Of a stretch of 64,000 nucleotides of DNA, positions 11,901 to 22,900 are shown in pieces. Origin of the DNA: Catonia carolina (taxonomy: Eukaryota; Arthropoda; Insecta; Hemiptera; Achilidae). Position 1 is the stretch's first letter; the number at the start of each line of letters is the position of its first letter. Under the pieces are notes generated by a model that worked only from the letters and a program-made list of their open reading frames with translations, ran no database searches and was not told where the DNA came from. The stretch lies in NCBI GenBank assembly GCA_035578175.1, contig JAQMRL010000006.1:32729893-32793892 (forward strand), written 5' to 3'. Made by a program: the position numbers and the translations under genes.

Positions 11901-13302
11901 CCACATTTCTGACAAAGAACATGTCAACGTTTTAATATGCTACCAGTCGCTTATGACATCGTATTGTCTCACATCATTCTTACACGAATTATAATTTATT
12001 TTCAGTTAGGAATTTAGTATTAAAGTATTTATTTCTTCATTTCTATTTATAGTTTTCTATTTGTGCAAGTTACTAATTATACAAATCATGTAAAAAATGA
12101 AGAACAAAGTTAAAGTCATGGATGCTAGCGTACACTCTGTAGTGGCTGGTTTTAGTTTGTTGACAGTAGGAGCAAAGTAAGGACGGCTGAACTTTAAACT
12201 GAAGTTGCTCCAACTTAAAAACACTTAGGCCTAAAGTATTATTATCAATTGAAGACAACTTATCACTTCAATAATTTCAACTTCAGGAAGAGAGTATAGA
12301 AGAATGGAATACAGAAAAAATATATTATTAGGACCAATAACTCTGTTTTTAACTTGAAACTACTGGTGTTACAGAAATCAGAAGCTGTTTTACATACATA
12401 AGTTAAATGTAATAAGACTAATTATCAATAAATAAATTTTGTGGAGAACACAAGTAACAAATAATTCCCCAGTCACTCATTTCTGGACCTTTGGTGAAAT
12501 ATGTTCCGATAACCAATGTCTTTGTTTGGCTGGATTTTACAAAACAATGAAATAGAAGGAGAAACTTATAAGTAATGTAAAGTGGTGGCGATAATTTAGA
12601 ATTCTTTTTGGGTATCTCAGAACTTGAAAACGTTTGTCAGATGCCTAGATATATGAGATTTAAAATATTTCCTGTAACAACTCACCTAAACTAACAATAT
12701 TACATTGCAGAATCTTAACAAAATCATTCCACACGACACAACAAAAGAAAGCCAACATTTATCTAAAGACAATACACACCTGTTAATGGTTGTCTAGGTG
12801 CTGAAGTATCCCGTGGTGCCTTCTTTCGTTTTTTACCCTTTGGCCAACCACCACGCTTGTTAGCATTACCATTGTCCATTTTTTCAGAACTCATTCTCAT
12901 ACCTGTTGAAAAAATTAGTTTCGTATATTATGTCTATTCATTCTTACATAGTTTTTACCCTTCCAGTCTCAATTTAAAAACTTATGTTTCTGAAATGAAA
13001 AATCATTGCAGAGTTAAAGTAATGTCTTTCAGAAACCTGTTGTACTACTAAACAGTCATTCCTTTCAACACGACAAAAAGGACCACTTCATTCCTTGTTT
13101 TATGTTGTAATATTTATCAATTCTTACTTACCAGAATTTTGGGCTTCATTAGTTATTCCTGATGATAGTGGTTGTGATACTGGAACCGGCTGTGGCTGAG
13201 AAATAGAGTGTTGTGGTTGCATTAGAACAGAAGATTGTTGAGGATCTTGTTTAACAATTCCATTTCCTTCACTAGTAGGGACTGAACTCTCCATATCTTA
13301 AG
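1919..13302 (-). CDS. HMG20A: HMG20A/HMG20B-like HMG-box protein, six coding exons, 3' end outside window
   Basis: Coding exons in transcript order are 13294-13132 (ATG at 13294), 12902-12780, 7886-7762, 5400-5221, 3359-3284 and 2134-1919, with AG/GT at every internal boundary. They join in one frame to 294 codons plus one base. Residues about 70-82 are a basic stretch (KRGGWPKGKKRKK). Residues about 91-159 are an HMG box (GYVRFLNDHREKVRAENP), split over two exons. The motif FDIPIFTEEFLDHNK and a coiled coil from about 223 (AREAELRQLRKSN) are hallmarks of vertebrate HMG20A (iBRAF) and HMG20B (BRAF35). In that family the HMG box binds DNA and the coiled coil engages the LSD1-CoREST complex, which represses or modulates neuronal genes in the nucleus. 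The vertebrate protein is about 347 residues, so roughly the last 55 residues should lie left of base 1; I found no matching exon in 1-1918. HMG20A versus HMG20B is not resolved. Introns carry SINEs, HINEs, a LINE and a MITE. Confidence 0.93.
2259..2436 (-). repeat. tRNA-derived SINE (family 1) with 14-bp target duplication
   Basis: The copy has a tRNA-like head with a GGTTCGAATCCC B box, the family 1 body and a long A tail. It is flanked by the direct repeat AATTTCAATATATA at 2245-2258 and 2437-2450. The duplication is a clean sign of LINE-type retroposition into an HMG20-like intron. Confidence 0.9.
2815..3116. mobile_element. HINE-A with two opposed 5' ends and (CA)n core
   Basis: The left side starts TACTTTCTCTTGCC in plus orientation. 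The right side ends GCAAGAGAAAGTA, the same 5' terminus in minus orientation. A perfect (CA)n run lies between them at about 2938-2981. Ordinary copies have this terminus only once, so this is an inverted form. Confidence 0.7.
3895..4055 (+). repeat. tRNA-derived SINE (family 2)
   Basis: The head TAGTGTAGTGGTAGCATGC resembles an A box, and AGGTTTGATTACC resembles a degenerate B box. The body, with aatctggaaatt and a terminal tttaaataaac, matches the copy at 17364-17530. Confidence 0.7.
4110..4440 (+). repeat. SINE-like repeat (family 3) with A tail
   Basis: The head is GGTTGGTCTAGAGGTAAAG and an A tail ends at 4440. The body has tttgatggttggggttcta and CTCAGGAATGGTCGACCTGA. A 5'-truncated second copy lies at 49513-49690. 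The head contains a strong palindrome, AAATCAGCTG/CAGCTGATTT. Confidence 0.7.
4450..5062. mobile_element. MITE with 24-bp terminal inverted repeats
   Basis: The left end AAGGTCTCTGCCCACTAGAC (4450 onward) is exactly inverted at the right end (about 5039-5062). The interior is unusually GC-rich for this window and repeats cggtacggt-type motifs in both orientations. A target duplication is not clear. The style fits hAT-type MITEs. Confidence 0.8.
5640..5795 (-). mobile_element. Penelope-like terminal fragment with decayed hammerhead-like motif
   Basis: On the minus strand the run CTGATAA, then GGTGGATCCACC, then GAAACA matches the better motif at 41526-41550. One core base is changed. The flank with the aaatgttagtgaaaa segment matches the arms at 36600 and 41300. 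Confidence 0.6.
5797..5990 (-). mobile_element. HINE-A 3' fragment
   Basis: It contains the 3' terminus: TCTGGGGTGAAAAACTCAC (degenerate hairpin) followed by aactttctgttggc (subterminal repeat), then the adjoining AT-rich body. Confidence 0.6.
6017..6500 (+). pseudogene. LINE reverse transcriptase fragment
   Basis: Frames read LKEQAEKAGLQISFEKTKHI and, after frameshifts, residues resembling the linker after the LINE reverse transcriptase fingers (GECF/YLGE-type region, NTVIKP, LGPKM, YRLQ). This is typical of arthropod non-LTR elements. The downstream end of probably the same copy is at 7420-7620, separated by a HINE-A insertion. Confidence 0.7.
6530..7414 (-). mobile_element. HINE-A, near full length, inserted in a LINE
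   Basis: The 3' hairpin (GTGTGAAACACTCACAC) sits at the left end, next to the subterminal repeat ACTTTCTCTTACC. The right end is the 5' terminus CAAGAGAAAGTA. Only a short (CA)n remains. LINE sequence lies on both sides. Confidence 0.8.
7420..7620 (+). pseudogene. LINE C-terminal fragment
   Basis: The stretch starts like KPKYTEKT and includes WTKERRKAYSERM, a pattern seen at the extreme C-terminus of LINE ORF2 proteins. It continues the fragment at 6017-6500. Confidence 0.55.
7930..8564. other. AT-rich intron sequence, nothing recognised
   Basis: This lies within the 4.9-kb intron of the HMG20-like gene. I see no repeat, exon or RNA signal. Confidence 0.5.
8565..9345 (+). mobile_element. 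HINE-B, full length, with tandem repeat core
   Basis: The 5' subterminal repeat TTGGTGGGAATTTT (8565) is inverted as AAATTGCCACCA (ending at 9310). A perfect hairpin follows (TGAGAC 9315-9320, loop acatc, GTCTCA 9326-9331). The core is about four monomers starting near 8721, 8842, 8970 and 9094 (spacing 121, 128 and 124). Confidence 0.8.
8721..9190 (+). repeat. Tandem repeat array, about 125-bp monomer, about 4 copies
   Basis: Each unit has aagtggcccaaaaccggaag, then a gtcggaatttggaaac block, then tagtgtcattcgattcctct, then accaaaatcattgggttta. The same monomer occurs in the HINE-B copies at 467, 47080 and 53784. Confidence 0.85.
9571..10025 (-). mobile_element. HINE-A, internally deleted
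   Basis: Both ends are present: the decayed hairpin with actttctcttgcc at the left, and the ggcaatagaaagtaa terminus at the right. About half of the body is missing. Confidence 0.7.
10026..11103. other. Intron sequence, nothing recognised
   Basis: AT-rich. A short plus-strand reading frame at 10628-10870 has no recognisable motif and I do not regard it as a gene. Confidence 0.4.
11104..12193. mobile_element. Long form of a MITE with 35-bp inverted ends
   Basis: The left end AGTCCAGCCTTCCTTAGTTT and the right end, read inverted AGTTCAGCCGTCCTTACTTT, continue together into TGCTCCTACTGTCAA. A short form (338 bp) of the same family lies at 45194-45531. Confidence 0.75.
12260..12779. other. Intron sequence, nothing recognised
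   Basis: This lies between the MITE and the second coding exon of the HMG20-like gene. No repeat or motif was recognised. Confidence 0.4.
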
Positions 13303-13850
13303 CTGAAACAAACAACATTTCGCTATTTATTATGTAACATAGTTGTTTTTAATACTAAATGAAAGATTAGTAATCGGTAAGGGTAAACAACTTGAAGCCG
13401 ATTAACACTTGTAACTTGCATAACGTTCTTTACTACTTTGTAAACATGTCAAAATAAACATCTAGTCTTATGTATCATCATAAATACCGTACTTTTTATT
13501 TAAGAAAAGAATCTCTGCTCAGTTTGAGTCGGTATGAATGAACAGAACGTAACCAATACAAACATACAATAAGGTTAGTTCATGCTTACTTGAAAGAACA
13601 CAAAACACATTCAAAACGAAATATCGAAATAACTTAACTTTAAATCGAAAGTGGATTATTTAAGGAATTATAATAATAATAGATTTTCAAAAGTTATCAA
13701 AATTATTTAAACAAAGGATTTTCATACTTACCGAATTGCTGTAGCATCGGTTCGTAAATCAAAATCTGGTAAGCGGCGCTAGTGTCGATTCTAAATTGCA
13801 GACGCGTGCTGTTTGTTTTCACACCCGGTAGTTTATGTTTTTGCTGTGGT
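13303..13850 (-). promoter_or_regulatory. 5' leader exon, leader intron and shared promoter of the HMG20-like gene
   Basis: The ATG exon begins at 13302 after an AG acceptor (tttcag). A matching donor lies at 13732/13731 (exon sequence ending in G, then gtaagtatg on the minus strand). This implies a non-coding first exon from about 13732 rightwards, spliced over a 428-bp leader intron. The putative start lies between about 13750 and 13900, in a relatively GC-rich patch (cggcgctag, gacgcgtgc) next to the divergent GET1-like start at 13962. No TATA box is obvious. The transcription start is inferred. Confidence 0.6.
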
Positions 13851-13961
13851 AGATGGTCATAGTTTAGCAGATTTTGTTTACCATTATTTTGCTAACCGCA
13901 AATGAGCCACACAGTTATTTTGTTTGCCTAACTATCACATCAAAATTTAAATATATCAGTA

Positions 13962-16900
13962 ATGGATGATAATCCGTATTATCTTCTTGCTTATTGTACA
14001 GCTTTATGTTTTTTAAGCGAATTCTTAAATGCTATTTTGAAACCAGTAAGTATTTCTGTATCTTTATTGATTAATTTTTGTTATGAAAAATGGGTACTGT
14101 AATGATAGGGGTTTAGTTCTTCACATCGGACAACTGTACGAATTGTAATGCAGATGTTATTCCTAACCTATAAATACCTAAGTTAGTAGTAGGGTTCTTC
14201 AGACAAATTGGTAACTATAGTTTTTTCTCTTATCTATGAACTGAAACGAACTATATTATTATGATGTTTGTTGAACTGGTCATCGGGAAACAGAAATTTT
14301 GTAATTGTTTTGTTGTGCTTATGATAAGCATTTCGGTGCATCTCCACTCTTAATGCATAGACTTGTTGCCCAGTGAAAACTATGAACAACTTTATTTTTG
14401 AATTGCTGTTTTACAAATGCTACGTACTGTAATGTACGCTCTAAAATTTCTGCAAACATGTAATACTGAAACGACTAGTTTTAGCATGTCATTTAGAAAA
14501 TGTAGTTGTACAGATGAAATTAATATGTACTTTATATTGTAAAGCAAGATGAAACCCTTTGTATGTTTATTTAGCAGCCCCTTTTTACATGGTCAGTTCA
14601 GATATATCAGTTTCAGTTGAGTTGTTAGTTAAAACTGATGTGTAAATATCAAAACTAAAGGTTTAAACTGAAACTGAAAGCTGGCTTGTTGGGAAAACCG
14701 TCAAATGACTTGCCCAGTTGCCCGTTATTGGTTCAGTTCTCAGTTTCAATGGCCATGTGTACAGAAGCTTCAATTCATATCTCATTTCTGTTGTAACCTT
14801 GTCCGTACCTGATGTTGCCAAATAACAAATTTGTGACTGATTTTATTTAATTATATCTCAGTTTTTCATGTGTTTGGAATAAGAAAGACTCAAGTTACCG
14901 AAATACATTCAAACAAGAAGATGCGTGTAATAAATTGTTAATTAGGTACTTATGTAGAATACAATTCATCTGCTACGAATAAAATAGCAAAAATTAAAGA
15001 GGGACTGTTTTTTTTTGTAACCATCTTTTACTCCACTTTGATCTCTATCTCCTTTGGTTTGTTAATTAGCATTATGACAGCTTAATTGATTGTCGTCCAT
15101 TACTGAAATGAGAACTAAACTGAAAATAGTAGAAGCGTATTTTTGTGTTATCTGAACTGGAACAGAAACTGATATAAGAACTGAACTAACCGTGTAAAAT
15201 GCCCCTTAGACTCACAGCTAGTTCTCAAAGTGGAAAAGTAATTGAATTTTTGGAATTCGTAGAACTGTTGAACTGTTTTCATGGTACATCTTCACGATAA
15301 AAGAGGTCAGCCATGTGATAACTCAAGTTAGTGTACCCTTATGGTTTATGTAAACATAAAATTGTAACTGTACTATAGTTACTTGAGTCACCAGTTTGCC
15401 CTTGTTTGCAACGAGGGATAAAGGGGGAAAAAGCATCAGTTTGCATGCATGACTGCTTTAATTTCAGTACGATAAAGACAACAACTTATACTACATCCAG
15501 AACATATACAGTATATCGTGGAACCTTTTGTAGGTTAACTGTACGAATATAGCTGTTTGTTATCGTAAACAGAAATGTTAGTTTCTCGAAAACGTGGGCA
15601 GACTATTCATAGTGCTGAACGAAATCCAATGTGCAGTGTAATAAAATGCTGTGAAGTTGAAGTTAAACTTAAATGCCTTTCCCCTGCCTCTTAACAAAAG
15701 CCATGAGCGAGTGGCCGACTACTATCATGTTTCTCTTTCCACAATTCGAAAAATAAAGAAGGAAATTAAAGACGTGCTTTTACAGTTTTGTTGATACCTG
15801 GTAAAAAAAGGAAATGTGTATGATGCGGTAATTAAATTGTTGTATAATTCCTACATCTGCTTGAATTCGTTAGGGTCGTGAGATCGAATATCACCAGTAA
15901 ACAAAGGACGCAATGCAGCTTCGACGCGCGCATTAGGCGTAAAGCGTGGCTCGTTAATGAATAGGAAGGTTGGGCGGTTAAAGGTAACACAAACAGGTAA
16001 ATATCACTGCAATTAATAAATATTTCATCGGTATTTACTCGATTTTGAGTGCGTAGACTTTCCAGGATGCTTCGTTCGTTGATGTCGCTGCAGTACACTA
16101 AATGTTCGGATTGATCTGTACAGATTTGATCCAATAAACACTGACAAGTTAATAACACATACAAGGCACTGATGAAATTCGAGTAATTGCAGTGAATGAA
16201 GGTGGTTTGCAAGTTCGTAACGCGAAATAACACAAATGCACAAAGTCCGTTAATTAATCGAACGAATAATAACATGAATAGATCGTTAATTGATTAAATG
16301 CACATTTAACAATACATAATTCGTTAATCGGGGCCGTAATTGCGATTATTGACGGCAACATGAAATCGAAAGGCACACAACGTTAAATGAAGTGACGCCA
16401 ACCCACGCAAGAGGTAGCGTCGGTTGAGAGATTAGTGCCACACGTCCGATGAGGTTGAGCGAGATAACTGCAGTGAAAAGATTTGGGGAAGAAGGAAGCA
16501 TGGCGGTAGGACCAGAAATTAGGGGAATTTGCTATTGGCTGGGCGCGAGCCACGTGACGAAGTATCACACATGCGTAGAGCTAATTGGAGAATTAATCGA
16601 TGTAAGATCAATATGAGATTTTATACAAGCGGGAAATTGTTATTCTAGAAGGTTCGACGGCACGGGGCATTCGAATCTATTGTAATACTGAACAAAATGG
16701 TTAGGTAGATACTAGTGAGACTGATAGTGAAGACGGTGACTACGATAATAAAGAAGGCGATTCATTCATAGAAAAGTTTGTTCCAATGGAATAAGGTAGC
16801 TGGTAATTATGGTAAATCAAACATTTTTAGTCATGTAATTAAGCATAGGCAATATTACAGGTCACGTTTATTTCTTATAAGGTTTATGAAGAAGAAATTT

Positions 16901-19900
16901 TTTCGTAATAAACCATAGCTTACAAAATGTATGTAGAAACTGCGCGGTAGTGAAATGTACGAGTAGTGTCTCACTGTTGAGGTTGGTAGCACTGTTGAAT
17001 TTTCACTTCCCTTCCTCGCAGCCCATCCATACACAAAAGGTAATCTTGTGACTTCAGTAACTATGCTTGTGATATAATGATGCAGGAATTCAAAGTATTT
17101 TGTCTCCAGTTACACTTTTGATGATATTTTACTGTAGCTTACTTTCACTGGTGTTAATAGAGTTAAAATGGTAACAAATGTGATACATTCATTAACCCTT
17201 TCAATACCAACATCCGGAAAACAGGACGTTGATATTTTTTATGTAATGACAACATCTGGTTTACCGGATGCACATAAGTTATGCATAAAGTGCCAATGTC
17301 TGAATAACCGAACATTTACAAAAACTTTTAAACAAAAATTAATGGAATAATGTATTTTGAAACTGCCTCGGTGGTGTAGTGACTAGTAGGCTAGTCTACA
17401 AAGCGAAAGGTCCCGTGTTCGATTTCTAGCTAGGGTCTGGAAATCTTAATTTGCTAAAACCACTGTTAAGGTACTAAAACCCACAGTAGTTGCTAGTGAT
17501 CAAGCTGTCGGTGCGGCTTTAAATAAACTAAAAAAACTATTTTGAATATTTTTAGTGTTAGAATGATTTTTTTTGTGAACACAATAAAAATTAATTTTGA
17601 AAAAGAAATTTTCTTTTTCTTTAACGTTGAAATTTTTGTTGGCAGTGCTAAAATCTTATGCCTGGAAGTTTTCAAAATAAGGGCTGGCACTTTTTTTACA
17701 CCCTTATTCAAATTAACTGGGTTTAGATCAAACTTTTAAATATTGTTTTGGTACTGAAAGGGTTAAAATAATTAATTTTTTGTTTTTTTAGGTGATTACA
17801 TTATTGACTCAATCTGGAAAGTCTAGTTTTGTAGAATTGCGTTCAAAAATAAGCCAGACTAAAATTGAAATGGATAAACTATCAATTACGGATGATTTTG
17901 CTAAATACATTAAGTTCCAAAGAGTTATCAATAAATTGCAAGAAGAGCTGAAATCTAGAGGTAATAATTTGTGTTAAATCTAAAATAATTCAGGTTAAAA
18001 TTTTGTGTTTTATCACCAGGAGATGTTTCTTTAGTAATATAGTAAAAAGGTTTGTTGAAGCGTAGAGTAATTATCTTGGGAAGATTCGTGGTGCTACTAT
18101 AGTACGTGGCCTACCGTGTTATGTTTAGTGAAATTTGTATTTCTTGATGTGGTAGCACTGTCCACTAACACTTTTGGCGCATAAATATTCACATATTTTA
18201 CAGGTTATGAGAACTACGTTAGGTTATGGTTGTGAACAATAGATTTAAAAAAATATTTACATATTTTACAGGTTATGTGAACTACATTAGGTTACCTGCA
18301 TTCAACGGTTAACCATCAGCGAGATTATGTAGATCCACAAACAGGAGCTAATACACAAGCATTATTTAAGGACTTTATTAACAAGGACATTATTATTTAT
18401 TTTTATTTAAGGATTGGTTGAACGCAAAAAGAAACATTCTTAAACAAAATAGAGGCATTCCAAAAGAATTATTTCATTTGCATCTCGACCATATATCATG
18501 GAAAATAATGGGAAAAGTAGAACCTGATTTGTTTGTTGCTTTTCTCAATGACATCCTTAGTGTGTATGTACCGTGTGCTGACTGACTAAAAATAAATGGG
18601 TGAATCCTTATCGTGTTATTAGTTATAGTATTATCTGCTATTGTAAATTGTTATATGTAATTTGTCCTTTTTTCTTAATATCACATGCCGGCCGTATTGG
18701 CTTAGTCTTGGGTTCAAATCCCATTCAGGCACGGCATATTTTCATACGTTACAAAAAAATCATTTCATCCTTCACCATCTGCATTAGCAGTAATTGCAGA
18801 ACAGTCAAGCGTTAAACAAAAAAAAAAAAAAATTAATATCAGATAACCTGTAAAATATGTGAATATTTATGCTCCAAAAGTGTTAGTGGACAGTGCTACC
18901 ACATCAAGAAATACAAATTTCACTCAACATAACGAGGTAGGCCATGTACTATAGTAGCATCAGATTCTTGTTGTTAGTTAAGGAAACTGTTATTTCTCTA
19001 AAATGGCTTAGAGATTTTCTTGAAAATTGGTGTTTATGTTTATTACTGTAATATAATACAGTACATTTTAATATACTGTAATATACTGCAGTTTGAAAAT
19101 TTGTAAGACTTGCTGAAGAAAATTATTGGTACTCTTCTATTATATTGGCAATTTTTAACCACAATAGCATCTGGTTTTGCCAAAGAATGAATGGATTGTT
19201 TGTATCAAACATTTTTCTATATGATGCTTAATTTCTGATTTTGAAAAAGTTATTGTCACACAAACACATTTTGGAATCTGCTGAACATACACTTAGACTA
19301 ATAAGATGATGTAAAATCGGGTGTGAAACACTCACATGACTTTCTCTTCCTGATGTAAATAATGATCAATATAATGTATGTGTAAGAATCAGTAAACCAT
19401 GTTAAATAAAAAACATAACTTAATTTTAATACCAAGTGAATAATGCAAAATGAAAATCAACTGGATTTTCCATTTTTATTTTCAAAATAAGTCATATATA
19501 TTGGAGTCTTCTTTGTTTTCGTCATTGTGATGAGGTTATCTAAACATAAGCAGATGCTTTTCATTACATTCGTTTCCAATTTGTTCCGTTTCCTGCCACT
19601 GTCTCAGTTTTTTGATAGCTTATACCCTCTTTTAAATTAACTATAATCTTTATTTTTTGATGTCCTTATTGATTTGTAAATATCCTCAATAATGGTTTTC
19701 TGGACACTTATTCTCTTATACCAAAACATCTTGTCGTAAGTTAACATATTATGACTTAGATGTAAAATGAATGACATTCTAATATTTCTAAGCACTGTAC
19801 AGAGGAGAAACCCATCTACTCTTTTCCTAGGCAGGGTTATTATTTAGTGACAAGTTTGGAAGGTCTGTAAATATCACGCTTATGAAACTTCTCCTCACAT

Positions 19901-22900
19901 TATCCTTCATGTACTCCTTTGTGTCTGTTACTACTCAATTACCTTTGTTTGGTATTATCGTATATGAAATCTTTTAATTTGATTGCATTTTATTTTTCAG
20001 TTAATCAACAGCTGAAATATTCTGTGAAAATTAGATACATTGTTACATATGGTGTACGACTAATCATAGTAAGTAAACGTTTTTATTGTTGTATAAGAAC
20101 ATTAATTGAAGAGGTCAGCAGAAGAAAGTGCTAACCCATAAAATTTCCAGCATGATTTTTCTTAAATATTCTGTAAAAATAAAATGTACTGCTTTTAAAC
20201 AGGATTCTATCTTTACGATCTTAAATACCTGGATGAACAGAAAATAACAAAGGTGCCGGCGTATAAGATTGCACTTGTATATGCAACCTGCAGAACGTGT
20301 GTACTACTGTACTGATACGTAATGATGAGATGAACCCGGGATTCAGTGTGCTCAATGCGCAGCTGCTAGCATACTACGTACATTTTTAAAAACATGCAAC
20401 TGTGTAGTATGTGTAGTATATTTTTTGCTTCTTCTTTACAACACTTAATAACATTTAAAATAACATTCCGTTAGCACTTCAAATTATATTACTCTGCTTT
20501 CGAATGGTCGACATGATAAACTTATAATATATGGATAGATAACTAATTTAAAACATTACAGAATAATGTATAAAATGTGAAGAATTAAAATGAGAAGAAA
20601 CAGAATGAGTTTTAACGAATTAAAATACTTTCATTTGTATAAATATAGCCTAAAACGTAAAAACAGAATAGCCAAATCAAAACAATATTTCCTGTACCAC
20701 TCGTCGCGTAATAAAATAAGGACTGTATATTCCAATGAACTACGAGTGTCGGTATGTTTTTAGGATTGTAACGGAGAAACTGGGCATACGTTGTAGATTG
20801 TTCCCCTCTTACACTTCGTCTCAAACAAAAATCATTTCGTGAATAACCATCAGTACCTAAAAACAACAATTAAAGGAAATAGCTGATATAAAATTTAGAT
20901 AATGTCATAGTTGTTATTGACAGTGTGATGACACGTAAAAAATCAGCTGTCAGCATTACTATACTAACACTATGTTTTTAGAAAGTCATGAATATTGCAC
21001 TGCGTACCTCACCTGGCCATCACTGTCTCTCTCTAGCACAAATGCTGTCTTATACGCCGACGTTTATAACAAAAATTCATAAACATGATTTGTAGATTTC
21101 AGTAAACTTTTAAAATGATATTGCGTAAAATTATGTTGATGTGGGTTAGGACTGTCTTCCCCCTACCCCTTCCCCTTCAATTTACCAAAAAACAGGTGAA
21201 TAGTTTTTACTATTTTAACAATTTTTTATAAATTCAAACTATCTGTAAGTATAGTGATTCTAAAAATAGTATTGGGAGGACAGGATTTATAACATTCATT
21301 GAATTCATGGTAAGGGGCTATAAAATGTGTCATTTTTATTGTCAGCTGTTGTTTTATTTTCCACATTGAAAATAAATCATGAAGTTGCTTGTCAGATGAT
21401 ATCTTTTTTGTTTAACATTTCTAGCACCTAATGTGATATGGTCTTATTATACAAACATTCTGTATTGTGGTGTTAAATTTTATGCGATGTGAATAATTGC
21501 AAGTTAGTTAATAATAATAAATAAAGTTCTAATGTAATACTTAGAAGTGTGTAGAAACTAACTAAGAAATAAAATATGGGAATCCCGTGCTATTCGCGGA
21601 GGTTACATTCCGCAAATTTATTGGGAGTTACAAAGCTGTGAATGGCTAAACCAAACCTACTTGGACTAAAGAGGTTGTGATCTTCAAATAGAAATATGAA
21701 AACTAATTGATAATTTTGGTTTATTATGACTAATTTATACCATATAAATGCTGTGTTTTCTCTCGAATTAAAACAGAACTGAGAGGTATTGTTTTGTGAG
21801 TGTTATCTTTATTTTAAATATTCTAGATTCTATTTTTCAATGATATATTCACAACTTACAGATGTAACTTTTTCGGATTGGAAAGTGCTTTCTTTTACGC
21901 TGTTCCAAATGTTTTATTCTTTTATTAATGTTAATGAACAGGCAACTCATTTACCCTACAAAACCTTGCAATTGAGGCTATACTTTTGCCTTTTTTAAGC
22001 CAATCTAGAATTTACATTCTATTAGTTGAAGGCATGACTTAATTTAGCCTTTTATGTTAAGAACAAGAAAATAAATTCCTGTTGATTATGCAAGCAACGG
22101 GCACATCCATTAAAGAAATAATACGATATGAAAACATTGGACCTACATGCAATTCTCCATACAATAGTCTATTCACTGATAAGTGCTGTAATTGTTAAGA
22201 CAACTACAATCCTTATAGAGTTTTATTGAGATTCACCACTGACCTTGATATTGGCAAGTCAAAGTGGATTCATGGAGGGTGTGGTCATAGCGTCTTTACA
22301 TTTTTGAGCAGAGTTCTATCTATGGTTTGTAAATAGTATTTCATCCATGTGGTATTTACACATTGTCATTGAATTCTTTCATTTAATAACATTAGTATAG
22401 CTTGATTTTCGTTAGGAGAGCGCTGGGTAAAACGTGCGTCTGCATTAGTATAGTCTAGTATGTACTGCAATAGTGTAGCGTATGTAATCAACAATGGAAC
22501 AGCATGCCTGCAAAATACAATGGGTGTTGTCAATTTTCAACAACACTCTGACTGTACATCTAACTGTAGGTCGGAGGGGTATGTGGGGACGAAGTCAAGT
22601 ATGCGCATATGTAGTCCAGCGCTCAAAGCATTTGGCTTGGCTTTTATTTTATATTTTAATACAACAGTATTTACTTAACACACTTTAGTGAGTATTATTT
22701 TCTTATTCTAACCCATAAGGAGGCCTCGGAGTGAAAAAAACCTTTTTGTTACTCTCTGAAACCCTCAGGAAAAATCCGAAGAAGAAGAAGCTTTATGTTT
22801 TTACCTGATGAAACGGTGCGCACCCTGAAAGTGGACGTAACAAGTTTGAGAAAGAGAAAGCTGTAAAAAAGAGAAAATATTAAAATTTCTTTGTTGTTGT

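Noticed and set aside
15832..16275. 147-codon minus-strand open frame
   Set aside because: It has no domain or splice support, overlaps another open frame in a different phase, and lies in a CpG-richer block likely to be a decayed element. Length alone is not evidence there.
22460..22688. Two overlapping plus-strand open frames
   Set aside because: They overlap the small inverted-repeat element and have no recognisable motif; two phases being open argues for chance.
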